From the NCBI GenBank assembly GCA_030533445.1, contig JARPUW010000553.1, forward strand, positions 868,001 to 932,000: a DNA stretch of 64,000 nt, read 5' to 3'. The notes beneath the pieces were generated by a model. The model made no database searches. It saw only the letters and a list, made by a program, of their open reading frames with translations, and was not told the DNA's origin. Below are positions 39,101-52,000 of this stretch, piece by piece (position 1 is the stretch's first letter; each line of letters starts with the position of its first letter). The translations under genes and the position numbers were made by a program. The stretch is from Cyprinodon diabolis. Taxonomy: Eukaryota > Chordata > Actinopteri > Cyprinodontiformes > Cyprinodontidae.

Positions 39101-42100
39101 TGCTTCTGGAACCTTGAGCTGCTGGAACCTTGAGCTGCTGGAACCTTGAGCTGCTGGAACATTGAGCTGCTGGAACTTTGAGCATCTGGAGCCTTGAGCT
39201 TCTGGAACCTTGAGCTGCTGGTGCTTCTGGAACCTTGAGCTGCTGGAGCCTTGAGCTGCTGGAACCTTGAGCTGCTGGTGCTTCTGGAACCTTGAGCTGC
39301 TGGAACCTTGAGCTGCTGGTGCTTCTGGAACCTTGAGCTGCTGGAACCTTGAGCTGCTGGTGCTTCTGGAACCTTGAGCATCTGGAGCCTTGAGCCTCTG
39401 GAACCTTGAGCTGCTGGAGCCTTGAGCTGCTGGTGCTTCTGGAACCTTGAGCTGCTGGAACCTTGAGCTGCTGGAACCTTGAGCTGCTGGTGCTTCTGGA
39501 ACCTTGAGCTGCTGGTGCTTCTGGAACCTTGAGCATCTGGAGCCTTGAGCTTCTGGAACCTTGAGCTGCTGGTGCTTCTGGAACCTTGAGCTGCTGGAAC
39601 CTTGAGCTGCTGGTGCTTCAGGAACCTTGAGCATCTGGAGCCTTGAGCTTCTGGAACCTTGAGCTGCTGGTGCTTCTGGAACCTTGAGCTGCTGGAGCCT
39701 TGAGCTGCTGGAACCTTGAGCTGCTGGTGCTTCTGGAACCTTGAGCTGCTGGAACCTTGAGCTGCTGGTGGTTCTGGAACCTTGAGCATCTGGAGCCTAT
39801 AGCTTCTGGAACCTTGAGCTGCTGGAGCCTTGAGCTGCTGGTGCATCTGGAACCTTGAGATGCTGGAACCTTGAGCTGCTGGAACCTTGAGCTGCTGGAA
39901 CTTTGAGCATCTGGAGCCTTGAGCTCTGGAGCCTTGAGCTGCTGGACCCTTGAGCTTCTGGAACCTTGAGCTGCTGGTGCATCTGGAACCTTGAGCATCT
40001 GGAACCTTGAGCTGCTGGAACCTTGAGCTGCTGGTGCTTCTGGAACCTTGAGCATCTGGAGCCTTGAGCTTCTGGAACCTTGAGCTGCTGGTGCTTCTGG
40101 AACCTTGAGCTGCTGGAACCTTGAGCTGCTGGTGCTTCTGGAACCTTGAGCATCTGGAGCCTTGAGCTTCTGGAACCTTGAGCTGCTGGAACCTTGAGCT
40201 GCTGGTGCTTCTGGAACCTTGAGCATGTGGAGCCTTGAGCTACTGGAACCTTGAGCTGCTGGTGCTTCTGGAACCTTGAGCTGCTGGAACCTTGAGCTGC
40301 TGGTGCTTCAGGAACCTTGAGAATCTGGAGCCTTGAGCTTCTGGAACCCTGGGCTGCTGGAGCCTTGAGCTGCTGGCGCTTCTGGAACCTTGAGCTGCTG
40401 GATCCTTGAGCTGCTGGAACCTTGAGCCGCTGGTGCTTCTGGAACCTTGAGCTGCTGGAACCTTGAGCTGCTGGTGCTTCTGGAACCTTGAGCTGCTGGA
40501 ACCTTGAGCTGCTGGTGGTTCTGGAACCTTGAGCATCTGGAGCCTTGAGCTTCTGGAACCTTGAGCTGCTGGAGCCTTGAGCTGCTGGTGCTTCTGGAAC
40601 CTTGAGCTGCTGGAACCTTGAGCTGCTGGAACCTTGAGCTGCTGGAACATTGAGCTGCTGGAACTTTGAGCATCTGGAGCCTTGAGCATCTGGAGCCTTG
40701 AGCTGCTGGAACCTTGAGCTTCTGGAACCTTGAGCTGCTGGTGCATCTGGAACCTTGAGCATCTGGAGCCTTGAGCTTCTGGAACCTTGAGCTGCTGGAG
40801 CCTTGAGCTGCTGGTGCTTCTGGAACTTTGAGCTGCTGGAACCTTGAGCTGCTGGAACCTTGAGCTGCTGGTGCTTCTGGAACCTTGAGCTGCTGGTGCT
40901 TCTGGAACCTTGAGCATCTGGAGCCTTGAGCTTCTGGAACCTTGAGCTGCTGGTGCTTCTGGAACCTTGAGCTGCTGGAACCTTGAGCTGCTGGAACCTT
41001 TAGCTGCTGGAACCTTGAGCTGCTGGTGCTTCTGGAACCTTGAGCATCTGGAGCCTTGAGCTTCTGGAACCTTGAGCTGCTGGAACCTTGAGCTGCTGGT
41101 GCTTCTGGAACCTTGAGCTTCTGGAGCCTTGAGCTTCTGGAACCTTGAGCTGCTGGTGCTTCTGGAACCTTGAGCTGCTGGAACCTTGAGCTGCTGGTGC
41201 TTCTGGAACCTTGAGCTGCTGGAACCTTGAGCTGCTGGTGCTTCTGGAACCTTGAGCATCTGGAGCCTTGAGCTTCTGGAACCTTGAGCTGCTGGAACCT
41301 TGAGCTGCTGAAGCATTGAGCTGCTGGTGCTTCTGGAACCTTGAGCTTCTGGAACCTTGAGCTGCTGGTGCATCTGGAACCTTGAGCATCAGGAGCCTTG
41401 AGCTTCTGGAACCTTGAGCTGCTGGTGCTTCTGGAACCTTGAGCTGCTGGAACCTTGAGCTGCTGGTGCTTCTGGAACCTTGAGCATCTGGAGCCTTGAG
41501 CTTCTGGAACCTTGAGCTGCTGGAACCTTGAGCTGCTGGTGCTTCTGGAACCTTGAGCATGTGGAGCCTTGAGCTACTGGAACCTTGAGCTTCTGGAACC
41601 TTGAGCTGCTGGTGCTTCTGGAACCTTGAGCTGCTGGAACCTTGAGCTGCTGGTGCTTCTGGAACCTTGAGCATCTGGAGCCTTGAGCTTCTGGAACCTT
41701 GAGCTGCTGGAACCTTGAGCTGCTGGTGCTTCTGGAACCTTGAGCATGTGGAGCCTTGAGCTACTGGAACCTTGAGCTGCTGGTGCTTCTGGAACCTTGA
41801 GCTGCTGGAACCTTGAGCTGCTGGTGCTTCAGGAACCTTGAGAATCTGGAGCCTTGAGCTTCTGGAACCCTGGGCTGCTGGAGCCTTGAGCTGCTGGCGC
41901 TTCTGGAACCTTTAGCTGCTGGAACCTTGAGCTGCTGGAACTTTGAGCTGCTGGTGCTTCTGGAACCTTGAGCTGCTGGAACCTTGAGCTGCTGGTGCTT
42001 CTGGAACCTTGAGCTGCTGGAACCTTGAGCTGCTGGTGGTTCTGGAACCTTGAGCATCTGGAGCCTTGAGCTTCTGGAACCTTGAGCTGCTGGAGCCTTG

Positions 42101-42215
42101 AGCTGCTGGTGCTTCTGGAACCTTGAGCTGCTGGAACCTTGAGCTGCTGGAACCTTGAGCTGCTGGAACATTGAGCTGCTGGAACTTTGAGCATCTGGAG
42201 CCTTGAGCTTCTGGA
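36150..42215. repeat. 3,025/3,009-bp tandem duplication
   Basis: Copies are about 36,150-39,180 and 39,180-42,215. The spacing is 3,025 bp at the left (GCCTCTGG at 36,369 and 39,394) and 3,009 bp after one 16-bp monomer is lost (GCTTCAGG at 36,609 and 39,618; GAGCTC at 36,912 and 39,921; GGATCC at 37,391 and 40,400; CTTTAGC at 37,991 and 41,000). The match ends near 42,215, where one copy has CTTCTGGAGCC and the other CTTCTGGAACC. The second large block carries one such unit, at about 57.2-60.3 kb. Confidence 0.87.
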
Positions 42216-43010
42216 GCCTTGAGCTGCTGGAACCTTGAGCTTCTGGAACCTTGAGCTGCTGGTGCATCTGGAACCTTGAGCATCTGGAGCCTTGAGCTTC
42301 TGGAACCTTGAGCTGCTGGAGCCTTGAGCTGCTGGTGCTTCTGGAACTTTGAGCTGCTGGAACCTTGAGCTGCTGGAACCTTGAGCTGCTGGTGCTTCTG
42401 GAACCTTGAGCTGCTGGAACCTTGAGCTGCTGGTGCTTCTGGAACCTTGAGCATCTGGAGCCTTGAGCTTCTGGAACCTTGAGCTGCTGGTGCTTCTGGA
42501 ACCTTGAGCTGCTGGAACCTTGAGCTGCTGGAACCTTTAGCTGCTGGAACCTTGAGCTGCTGGTGCTTCTGGAACCTTGAGCATCTGGAGCCTTGAGCTT
42601 CTGGAACCTTGAGCTGCTGGAACCTTGAGCTGCTGGTGCTTCTGGAACCTTGAGCTTCTGGAGCCTTGAGCTTCTGGAACCTTGAGCTGCTGGTGCTTCT
42701 GGAACCTTGAGCTGCTGGAACCTTGAGCTGCTGGTGCTTCTGGAACCTTGAGCTGCTGGAACCTTGAGCTGCTGGAACCTTGAGCTGCTGGTGCTTCTGG
42801 AACCTTGAGCATCTGGAGCCTTGAGCTTCTGGAACCTTGAGCTGCTGGAACCTTGAGCTGCTGAAGCATTGAGCTGCTGGTGCTTCTGGAACCTTGAGCT
42901 TCTGGAACCTTGAGCTGCTGGTGCATCTGGAACCTTGAGCATCTGGAGCCTTGAGCTTCTGGAACCTTGAGCTGCTGGAGCCTTGAGCTGCTGGTGCTTC
43001 TGGAACCTTG
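42216..43010. repeat. End of the first 24.8-kb block
   Basis: Ordinary 16/25-bp monomers with a CTTTAGC unit (TTA at 42,537) and a CTGAAGCATTGAG unit (42,861). Both recur 18,048 bp downstream (60,585 and 60,909), which places this stretch at the end of the 24,791-bp unit. The junction with the second block is at 43,010/43,011, within the sequence CTGGAACCTTGAG common to both ends. Nothing other than repeat is present. Confidence 0.75.
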
Positions 43011-46000
43011 AGCATCTGGAGCCTTGAGCTTCTGGAACCTTGAGCTGCTGGAGCCTTGAGCTGCTGGTGCTTCTGGAACTTTGAGCTGCTGGAACCTTGA
43101 GCTGCTGCAGCCTTGAGCTGCTGGTGCTTCTGGAACATTGAGCTGCTGGAACCTTGAGCTTCTGGAACCTCTGGCTTCTGGAGCCTTGAGCTGCTGTAAC
43201 CCTGAGCTGCTGGAACCTTGAGCTGCTGGTGCTTCTGGAACCTTGAGCTGCTGGAACCTTGAGCTGCTGGAACCTTGAGCTGCTGGAACATTGAGCTGCT
43301 GGAACTTTGAGCATCTGGAGCCTTGAGCATCTGGAGCCTTGAGCTGCTTGAACCTTGAGCTTCTGGAACCTTGAGCTGCTGGTGCATCTGGAACCTTGAG
43401 CTTCTGGAACCTTGAGCTGCTGGAACCTTGAGCTGCTGGAACCTTGAGTTACTGGTGCTTCTGGAACCTTGAGCATCTGGAGCCTTGAGCTTCTGGAACC
43501 TTGAGCTGCTGGTGCTTCTGGAACCTTGAGCTGCTGGAACCTTGAGCTGCTGGTGCTTCTGGAACCTTGAGCATCTGGAGCCTTGAGCTTCTGGAACCTT
43601 GAGCTGCTGGAACCTTGAGCTGCTGGTGCTTCTGGAACCTTGAGCATGTGGATCCTTGAGCTACTGGAACCTTGAGCTGCTGGTGCTTCTGGAACCTTGA
43701 GCTGCTGGAACCTTGAGCTGCTGGAACCTTGAGCTGCTGGTGCTTCTGGAACCTTGAGAATCTGGAGCCTTGAGCTTCTGAAACCTTGGGCTGCTGGAGC
43801 CTTGAGCTGCTGGCGCTTCTGGAACCTTGAGCTGCTGGAACCTTGAGCTGCTGGAACCTTGAGCTGCTGGTGCTTCTGGAACCTTGAGCTGCTGGAACCT
43901 TGAGCTGCTGGTGCTTCTGGAACCTTGAGCTGCTGGAACCTTGAGCTGCTGGAACCTTGAGCTGCTGGTGCTGCTGGAACCTTGAGCTGCTGGAACCTTG
44001 AGCTGCTGGTGGTTCTGGAACCTTGAGCATCTGGAGCCTTGAGCTTCTGGAACCTTGAGCTGCTGGAGCCTTGAGCTGCTGGTGCTTCTGGAACCTTGAG
44101 CTGCTGGAACCTTGAGCTGCTGGAACATTGAGCTGCTGGAACTTTGAGCATCTGGAGCCTTGAGCTTCTGGAGCCTTGAGCTGCTGGAACCTTGAGCTTC
44201 TGGAACCTTGAGCTGCTGGTGCATCTGGAACCTTGAGCATCTGGAGCCTTGAGCTTCTGGAACCTTGAGCTGCTGGAGCCTTGAGCTGCTGGTGCTTCTG
44301 GAACTTTGAGCTGCTGGAACCTTGAGCTGCTGCAGCCTTGAGCTGCTGGTGCTTCTGGAACATTGAGCTGCTGGAACCTTGAGCTTCTGGAACCTCTAGC
44401 TTCTGGAGCCTTGAGCTGCTGTAACCCTGAGCTGCTGGAACCTTGAGCTGCTGGTGCTTCTGGAACCTTGAGCTGCTGGAACCTTGAGCTGCTGGAACAT
44501 TGAGCTGCTGGAACTTTGAGCATCTGGAGCCTTGAGCATCTGGAGCCTTGAGCTGCTGGAACCTTGAGCTTCTGGAACCTTGAGCTGCTGGTGCATCTGG
44601 AACCTTGAGCATCTGGAGCCTTGAGCTTCTGGAACCTTGAGCTGCTGGAGCCTTGAGCTGCTGGTGCTTCTGGAACTTTGAGCTGCTGGAACCTTGAGCT
44701 GCTGCAGCCTTGAGCTGCTGGTGCTTCTGGAACATTGAGCTGCTGGAACCTTGAGCTTCTGGAACCTCTAGCTTCTGGAGCCTTGAGCTGCTTTAACCCT
44801 GAGCTGCTGGAACCTTGAGCTGCTGGTGCTGCTGGAACCTTGAGCTGCTGGAACCTTGAGCTGCTGGTGCTTCTGGAACCTTCAGCTGCTGGAACCTTGA
44901 GCTGCTGGAACCTTGAGCTGCTGGTGCTTCTGGAACCTTGAGCATCTGGAGCCTTGAGCTTCTGGAACCTTGAGCTGCTGGTGCTTCTGGAACCTTGAGC
45001 TGCTGGAGCCTTGAGCTGCCGGAACTTTGAGCTGCTGGAGCCTTGAGCTGCCGGAACTTTGAGCTGCTGGAGCCTTGAGCTGCTGGAACCTTGAGCTGCT
45101 GGTGCTTCTGGAACCTTGAGCTGCTGGAACCTTGAGCTGCTGGTGCTTATGGAACCTTGAGCTGCTGGAACCTTGAGCTGCTGGAACCTTGAGCTGCTGG
45201 AACCTTGAGCTGCTGGTGCTTCTGGAACCTTGAGCATCTGGAGCCTTGAGCTTCTGGAACCTTGAGCTGCTGGAGCCTTGAGCTGCTGGTGCTTCTGGAA
45301 CCTTGAGCTGCTGGAACCTTGAGCTGCTGGTGCTTCTGGAACCTTGAGCTGCTGGTGCTTCTGGAACCTTGAGCATCTGGAGCCTTGAGCTTCTGGAACC
45401 TTGAGCTGCTGGTGCTTCTGGAACCTTGAGCTGCTGGAACCTTGAGCTGCTGGTGCTTCAGGAACCTTGAGCATCTGGAGCCTTGAGCTTCTGGAACCTT
45501 GAGCTGCTGGTGCTTCTGGAACCTTGAGCTGCTGGAGCCTTGAGCTGCTGGAACCTTGAGCTGCTGGTGCTTCTGGAACCTTGAGCTGCTGGAACCTTGA
45601 GCTGCTGGTGCTTCTGGAACCTTGAGCTGCTGGAGCCTTGAGCTGCTGGAACCTTGAGCTGCTGGTGCTTCTGGAACCTTGAGCTGCTGGAACCTTGAGC
45701 TGCTGGTGCTTCTGGAACCTTGAGCTGCTGGAACCTTGAGCTGCTGGTGGTTCTGGAACCTTGAGCATCTGGAGCCTTGAGCTTCTGGAACCTTGAGCTG
45801 CTGGAACCTTGAGCTGCTGGTGGTTCTGGAACCTTAAGCATCTGGAGCCTTGAGCTTCTGGAACCTTGAGCTTCTGGAGCCTTGAGCTGCTGGAACCTTG
45901 AGCTTCTGGAACCTTGAGCTGCTGGTGCATCTGGAACCTTGGGCATCTGGAGCCTTGATCTTCTGGAACCTTGAGCTGCTGGAGCCTTGAGCTGCTGGTG

Positions 46001-49000
46001 CTTCTGGAACTTTGAGCTGCTGGAACCTTGAGCTGCTGCAGCCTTGAGCTGCTGGTGCTTCTGGAACATTGAGCTGCTGGAACCTTGAGCTTCTGGAACC
46101 TCTAGCTTCTGGAGCCTTGAGCTGCTGTAACCCTGAGCTGCTGGAACCTTGAGCTGCTGGTGCTTCTGGAACCTTGAGCTGCTGGAACCTTGAGCTGCTG
46201 GAACATTGAGCTGCTGGAACTTTGAGCATCTGGAGCCTTGAGCATCTGGAGCCTTGAGCTGCTGGAACCTTGAGCTTCTGGAACCTTGAGCTGCTGGTGC
46301 ATCTGGAACCTTGAGCATCTGGAGCCTTGAGCTTCTGGAACCTTGAGCTGCTGGAGCCTTGAGCTGCTGGTGCTTCTGGAACTTTGAGCTGCTGGAACCT
46401 TGAGCTGCTGCAGCCTTGAGCTGCTGGTGCTTCTGGAACATTGAGCTGCTGGAACCTTGAGCTTCTGGAACCTCTAGCTTCTGGAGCCTTGAGCTGCTGT
46501 AACCCTGAGCTGCTGGAACCTTGAGCTGCTGGTGCTGCTGGAATCTTGAGCTGCTGGAACCTTGAGCTGCTGGTGCTTCTGGAACCTTCAGCTGCTGGAA
46601 CCTTGAGCTGCTGGAACCTTGAGCTGCTGGTGCTTCTGGAACCTTGAGCATCTGGAGCCTTGAGCTTCTGGAACCTTGAGCTGCTGGTGCTTCTGGAACC
46701 TTGAGCTGCTGGAGCCTTGAGCTGCTGGAACCTTGAGCTGCTGGTGCTTCTGGAACCTTGAGCTGCTGGAACCTTGAGCTGCTGGTGCTTCTGGAACCTT
46801 GAGCTGCTGGAACCTTGAGCTGCTGGAACCTTGAGCTGCTGGTGCTTCTGGAACCTTGAGCATCTGGAGCCTTGAGCCTCTGGAACCTTGAGCTGCTGGA
46901 GCATTGAGCTGCTGGTGCTTCTGGAACCTTGAGCTGCTGGAACCTTGAGCTGCTGGAACCTTGAGCTGCTGGAACCTTGAGCTGCTGGTGCTTCTGGAAC
47001 CTTGAGCTGCTGGTGCTTCTGGAACCTTGAGCATCTGGAGCCTTGAGCTTCTGGAACCTTGAGCTGCTGGTGCTTCTGGAACCTTGAGCTGCTGGAACCT
47101 TGAGCTGCTGGTGCTTCAGGAACCTTGAGCATCTGGAGCCTTGAGCTTCTGGAACCTTGAGCTGCTGGTGCTTCTGGAACCTTGAGCTGCTGGAGCCTAG
47201 AGCTGCTGGAACCTTGAGCTGCTGGTGCTTCTGGAACCTTGAGCTGCTGGAACCTTGAGCTGCTGGTGGTTCTGGAACCTTGAGCATCTGGAGCCTATAG
47301 CTTCTGGAACCTTGAGCTGCTGGAGCCTTGAGCTGCTGGAACCTTGAGCTGCTGGAACTTTGAGCATCTGGAGCCTTGAGCATCTGGAGCCTTGAGCTGC
47401 TGGACCCTTGAGCTGCTGGAACCTTGAGCTGCTGGAACTTTGAGCATCTGGAACCTTGAGCATCTGGAGCCTTGAGCTTCTGGAACCTTGAGCTGCTGGA
47501 GCCTTGAGCTGCTGGTGCTTCTGGAACCTTGAGCTGCTGGAACCTTGAGCTGCTGGAACATTGAGCTGCTGGAACTTTGAGCATCTGGAACCTTGAGCTG
47601 CTGGTGCATCTGGAACCTTGAGCATCTGGAGCCTTGAGCTTCTGGAACCTTGAGCTGCTGGAGCCTTGAGCTGCTGGTGCTTCTGGAACTTTGAGCTGCT
47701 GGAACCTTGAGCTGCTGCAGCCTTGAGCTGCTGGTGGTTCTGGAACTTTGAGCTGCTGGAACCTTGAGCTTCTGGAACCTCTAGCTTCTGGAGCCTTGAG
47801 CTGCTGTAACCCTGAGCTGCTGGAACCTTGAGCTGCTGGTGCTTCTGGAACCTTGAGCTGCTGGAACCTTGAGCTGCTGGAACATTGAGCTGCTGGAACT
47901 TTGAGCATCTGGAGCCTTGAGCATCTGGAGCCTTGAGCTGCTGGAACCTTGAGCTTCTGGAACCTTGAGCTGCTGGTGCATCTGGAACCTTGAGCGTCTG
48001 GAGCCTTGAGCTTCTGGAACCTTGAGCTGCTGGAGCCTTGAGCTGCTGGTGCTTCTGGAACTTTGAGCTGCTGGAACCTTGAGCTGCTGCAGCCTTGAGC
48101 TGCTGGTGCTTCTGGAACATTGAGCTGCTGGAACCTTGAGCTTCTGGAACCTCTAGCTTCTGGAGCCTTGAGCTGCTTTAACCCTGAGCTGCTGGAACCT
48201 TGAGCTGCTGGTGCTGCTGGAACCTTGAGCTGCTGGAACCTTGAGCTGCTGGTGCTTCTGGAACCTTCAGCTGCTGGAACCTTGAGCTGCTGGAACCTTG
48301 AGCTGCTGGTGCTTCTGGAACCTTGAGCATCTGGAGCCTTGAGCTTCTGGAACCTTGAGCTGCTGGTGCTTCTGGAACCTTGAGCTGCTGGAGCCTTGAG
48401 CTGCCGGAACTTTGAGCTGCTGGAGCCTTGAGCTGCCGGAACTTTGAGCTGCTGGAGCCTTGAGCTGCTGGAACCTTGAGCTGCTGGTGCTTCTGGAACC
48501 TTGAGCTGCTGGAACCTTGAGCTGCTGCTGCTTATGGAACCTTGAGCTGCTGGAACCTTGAGCTGCTGGAACCTTGAGCTGCTGGAACCTTGAGCTGCTG
48601 GTGCTTCTGGAACCTTGAGCATCTGGAGCCTTGAGCTTCTGGAACCTTGAGCTGCTGGAGCCTTGAGCTGCTGGTGCTTCTGGAACCTTGAGCTGCTGGA
48701 ACCTTGAGCTGCTGGTGCTTCTGGAACCTTGAGCTGCTGGTGCTTCTGGAACCTTGAGCATCTGGAGCCTTGAGCTTCTGGAACCTTGAGCTGCTGGTGC
48801 TTCTTGAACCTTGAGCTGCTGGAACCTTGAGCTGCTGGTGCTTCAGGAACCTTGAGCATCTGGAGCCTTGAGCTTCTGGAACCTTGAGCTGCTGGTGCTT
48901 CTGGAACCTTGAGCTGCTGGAACCTTGAGCTGCTGGTGCTTCTGGAACCTTGAGCTGCTGGAGCCTTGAGCTGCTGGAACCTTGAGCTGCTGGAACCTTG

Positions 49001-52000
49001 AGCTGCTGGTGCTTCTGGAACCTTGAGCTGCTGGAACCTTGAGCTGCTGGCGCTTCTGGAACCTTGAGCTGCTGGAGCCTTGAGCTGCTGGAACCTTGAG
49101 CTGCTGGTGCTGCTGGAACCTTGAGCTGCTGGAACCTTGAGCTGCTGGTGCTTCTGGAACCTTCAGCTGCTGGAACCTTGAGCTGCTGGAACCTTGAGCT
49201 GCTGGTGCTTCTGGAACCTTGAGCATCTGGAGCCTTGAGCTTCTGGAACCTTGAGCTGCTGGTGCTTCTGGAACCTTGAGCTGCTGGAGCCTTGAGCTGC
49301 CGGAACTTTGAGCTGCTGGAGCCTTGAGCTGCCGGAACTTTGAGCTGCTGGAGCCTTGAGCTGCTGGAACCTTGAGCTGCTGGTGCTTCTGGAACCTTGA
49401 GCTGCTGGAACCTTGAGCTGCTGGTGCTTATGGAACCTTGAGCTGCTGGAACCTTGAGCTGCTGGAACCTTGAGCTGCTGGAACCTTGAGCTGCTGGTGC
49501 TTCTGGAACCTTGAGCATCTGGAGCCTTGAGCTTCTGGAACCTTGAGCTGCTGGAGCCTTGAGCTGCTGGTGCTTCTGGAACCTTGAGCTGCTGGTGCTT
49601 CTGGAACCTTGAGCTGCTGGAACCTTGAGCTGCTGGTGCTTCTGGAACCTTGAGCTGCTGGTGCTTCTGGAACCTTGAGCATCTGGAGCCTTGAGCCTCT
49701 GGAACCTTGAGCTGCTGGTGCTTCTGGAACCTTGAGCTGCTGGAACCTTGAGCTGCTGGTGCTTCAGGAACCTTGAGCATCTGGAGCCTTGAGCTTCTGG
49801 AACCTTGAGCTGCTGGTGCTTCTGGAACCTTGAGCTGCTGGAACCTTGAGCTGCTGGTGCTTCTGGAACCTTGAGCTGCTGGAGCCTTGAGCTGCTGGAA
49901 CCTTGAGCTGCTGGAACCTTGAGCTGCTGGTGCTTCTGGAACCTTGAGCTGCTGGAACCTTGAGCTGCTGGCGCTTCTGGAACCTTGAGCTGCTGGAGCC
50001 TTGAGCTGCTGGAACCTTGAGCTGCTGGTGCTTCTGGAACCTTGAGCTGCTGGAACCTTGAGCTGCTGGTGCTTCTGGAACCTTGAGCTGCTGGAGCCTT
50101 GAGCTGCTGGAACCTTGAGCTGCTGGTGCTTCTGGAACCTTGAGCTGCTGGAACCTTGAGCTGCTGGTGCTTCTGGAACCTTGAGCTGCTGGAACCTTGA
50201 GCTGCTGGTGGTTCTGGAACCTTGAGCATCTGGAGCCTTGAGCTTCTGGAACCTTGAGCTGCTGGAACCTTGAGCTGCTGGTGGTTCTGGAACCTTAAGC
50301 ATCTGGAGCCTTGAGCTTCTGGAACCTTGAGCTTCTGGAGCCTTGAGCTGCTGGAACCTTGAGCTTCTGGAACCTTGAGCTGCTGGTGCATCTGGAACCT
50401 TGGGCATCTGGAGCCTTGATCTTCTGGAACCTTGAGCTGCTGGAGCCTTGAGCTGCTGGTGCTTCTGGAACTTTGAGCTGCTGGAACCTTGAGCTGCTGC
50501 AGCCTTGAGCTGCTGGTGCTTCTGGAACATTGAGCTGCTGGAACCTTGAGCTTCTGGAACCTCTAGCTTCTGGAGCCTTGAGCTGCTGTAACCCTGAGCT
50601 GCTGGAACCTTGAGCTGCTGGTGCTTCTGGAACCTTGAGCTGCTGGAACCTTGAGCTGCTGGAACATTGAGCTGCTGGAACTTTGAGCATCTGGAGCCTT
50701 GAGCATCTGGAGCCTTGAGCTGCTGGAACCTTGAGCTTCTGGAACCTTGAGCTGCTGGTGCATCTGGAACCTTGAGCATCTGGAGCCTTGAGCTTCTGGA
50801 ACCTTGAGCTGCTGGAGCCTTGAGCTGCTGGTGCTTCTGGAACTTTGAGCTGCTGGAACCTTGAGCTGCTGCAGCCTTGAGCTGCTGGTGCTTCTGGAAC
50901 ATTGAGCTGCTGGAACCTTGAGCTTCTGGAACCTCTAGCTTCTGGAGCCTTGAGCTGCTGTAACCCTGAGCTGCTGGAACCTTGAGCTGCTGGTGCTGCT
51001 GGAATCTTGAGCTGCTGGAACCTTGAGCTGCTGGTGCTTCTGGAACCTTCAGCTGCTGGAACCTTGAGCTGCTGGAACCTTGAGCTGCTGGTGCTTCTGG
51101 AACCTTGAGCATCTGGAGCCTTGAGCTTCTGGAACCTTGAGCTGCTGGTGCTTCTGGAACCTTGAGCTGCTGGAGCCTTGAGCTGCTGGAACCTTGAGCT
51201 GCTGGTGCTTCTGGAACCTTGAGCTGCTGGAACCTTGAGCTGCTGGTGCTTCTGGAACCTTGAGCTGCTGGAACCTTGAGCTGCTGGAACCTTGAGCTGC
51301 TGGTGCTTCTGGAACCTTGAGCATCTGGAGCCTTGAGCCTCTGGAACCTTGAGCTGCTGGAGCATTGAGCTGCTGGTGCTTCTGGAACCTTGAGCAGCTG
51401 GAACCTTGAGCTGCTGGAACCTTGAGCTGCTGGAACCTTGAGCTGCTGGTGCTTCTGGAACCTTGAGCTGCTGGTGCTTCTGGAACCTTGAGCATCTGGA
51501 GCCTTGAGCTTCTGGAACCTTGAGCTGCTGGTGCTTCTGGAACCTTGAGCTGCTGGAACCTTGAGCTGCTGGTGCTTCAGGAACCTTGAGCATCTGGAGC
51601 CTTGAGCTTCTGGAACCTTGAGCTGCTGGTGCTTCTGGAACCTTGAGCTGCTGGAGCCTTGAGCTGCTGGAACCTTGAGCTGCTGGTGCTTCTGGAACCT
51701 TGAGCTGCTGGAACCTTGAGCTGCTGGTGGTTCTGGAACCTTGAGCATCTGGAGCCTATAGCTTCTGGAACCTTGAGCTGCTGGAGCCTTGAGCTGCTGG
51801 TGCATCTGGAACCTTGAGATGCTGGAACCTTGAGCTGCTGGAACCTTGAGCTGCTGGAACTTTGAGCATCTGGAGCCTTGAGCATCTGGAGCCTTGAGCT
51901 GCTGGACCCTTGAGCTTCTGGAACCTTGAGCTGCTGGTGCATCTGGAACCTTGAGCTGCTGGAACCTTGAGCTGCTGGAACCTTGAGCTGCTGGTGCTTC

